Origin: Candidatus Aminicenantota bacterium
Lineage (GTDB): Bacteria; Acidobacteriota; Aminicenantia; Aminicenantales; JAFGBC01
Assembly (NCBI GenBank): GCA_016933355.1
Contig: JAFGBC010000015.1
Coordinates: 1 to 6,137 of the forward strand
Length of the DNA stretch: 6,137 nucleotides
Direction: 5' to 3'
A model generated the notes under the pieces. The model saw only the letters and a program-made list of their open reading frames with translations, had not been told where the DNA came from and searched no databases. Below are positions 6,027 to 6,137 of the stretch, one piece after another (the stretch's first letter is position 1; each line of letters opens with the position of its first letter). The translations under genes were made by a program, and so were the position numbers.

Positions 6027-6137
6027 ATGAGCGGCGAGCCGCGCCGAAGCGAGACCGCGGCGGTTATCCTGGCGGCCGGGAAGGGCACGCGGATGAAGAC
6101 GGACGCCGCCAAGGTCCTCGTCCCGCTCGGCGGAAAA
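6027..6137 (+). CDS. glmU: Bifunctional GlmU, N-terminal fragment (runs off the right edge)
   Basis: Thirty-seven codons are present. Residues 12-36 contain AVILAAGKGTRMKTDAAKVL followed by VPLGG. This is the nucleotide-binding signature of sugar-phosphate nucleotidyltransferases in its GlmU form (LAAGKGTRM-x5-KVL). Arg22 and Lys29 keep the spacing of the uridylyltransferase residues Arg18 and Lys25 of Escherichia coli GlmU. Full GlmU acetylates glucosamine-1-phosphate and then makes UDP-GlcNAc in the cytoplasm for peptidoglycan and lipopolysaccharide. The acetyltransferase half lies outside the window, so a single-domain nucleotidyltransferase remains possible. I chose the ATG at 6027 because the family motif begins about ten residues later. 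An in-frame GTG at 6000-6002 would add nine residues but has no better ribosome site and would overlap the predicted promoter. The gene is divergent from the WD40 gene. Confidence 0.8.
   Translation, partial: MSGEPRRSETAAVILAAGKGTRMKTDAAKVLVPLGGK

Noticed and set aside
6019..6030. Tiny ORF ATG-TCG-CCA-TGA overlapping the GlmU start, with GGAGG 12 bases upstream
   Set aside because: Three codons overlapping the -10 box of the predicted promoter; most simply a chance arrangement.
1..6137. CRISPR array, tRNA or rRNA genes
   Set aside because: No regularly spaced direct repeats and no tRNA or rRNA signature were seen. The only repeated coding motif is the FSPDG-type turn of the WD40 blades.

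Overview
The window is about 6.1 kb of very GC-rich bacterial DNA. The organism looks like a diderm (Gram-negative-type) bacterium, because two of the predicted products have lipoprotein signal peptides. GTG starts, long antisense shadow frames caused by high GC, a secreted WD40 protein and a large lipoprotein glycosidase would suit the Acidobacteriota/Aminicenantes or Planctomycetes area. That placement is a weak inference, since no rRNA or other marker is present.

Layout from left to right. Positions 1-3666 hold a three-gene operon on the minus strand, read right to left: an APC-superfamily amino-acid/amine permease (3666-2329), a lipoprotein of the six-hairpin glycosidase type (2332-104), and the first 28 codons of a uroporphyrinogen-decarboxylase-like protein (85-1, running off the window). 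The first two genes overlap by four bases (GTGA) behind a strong Shine-Dalgarno sequence. The third starts 18 bases after the second ends. A near-consensus sigma-70 promoter (TTGGCA-N17-TAGAAT) lies just before the permease.

Positions 3667-4049 have no convincing gene. Besides the promoter, this gap contains about 185-230 bases with nested inverted repeats. The wobble pairs in these repeats fit an RNA copied from the minus strand. It is a candidate structured RNA or dispersed intergenic element.

Positions 4050-5792 (minus) encode a lipoprotein with one seven-bladed WD40 propeller, an acidic linker and a C-terminal jelly-roll-like domain. Positions 5793-6026 separate it from a divergent plus-strand gene. 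They hold a 109-bp element with 29-bp inverted ends (28 of 29 bases match), resembling a REP/MITE-type relic of an IS200/RAYT family. The final 111 bases begin a plus-strand gene matching the GlmU nucleotidyltransferase start. Its best promoter places the transcript start at or next to the ATG, suggesting a leaderless mRNA.

How the genes may work together: the operon pairs uptake (permease), extracytoplasmic glycan or glycoside processing (lipoprotein) and a cytoplasmic UroD-type enzyme, perhaps a corrinoid-linked methyltransferase, so a small catabolic unit is plausible. The substrate cannot be read from the sequence. The WD40 lipoprotein and GlmU are probably unrelated to that operon.
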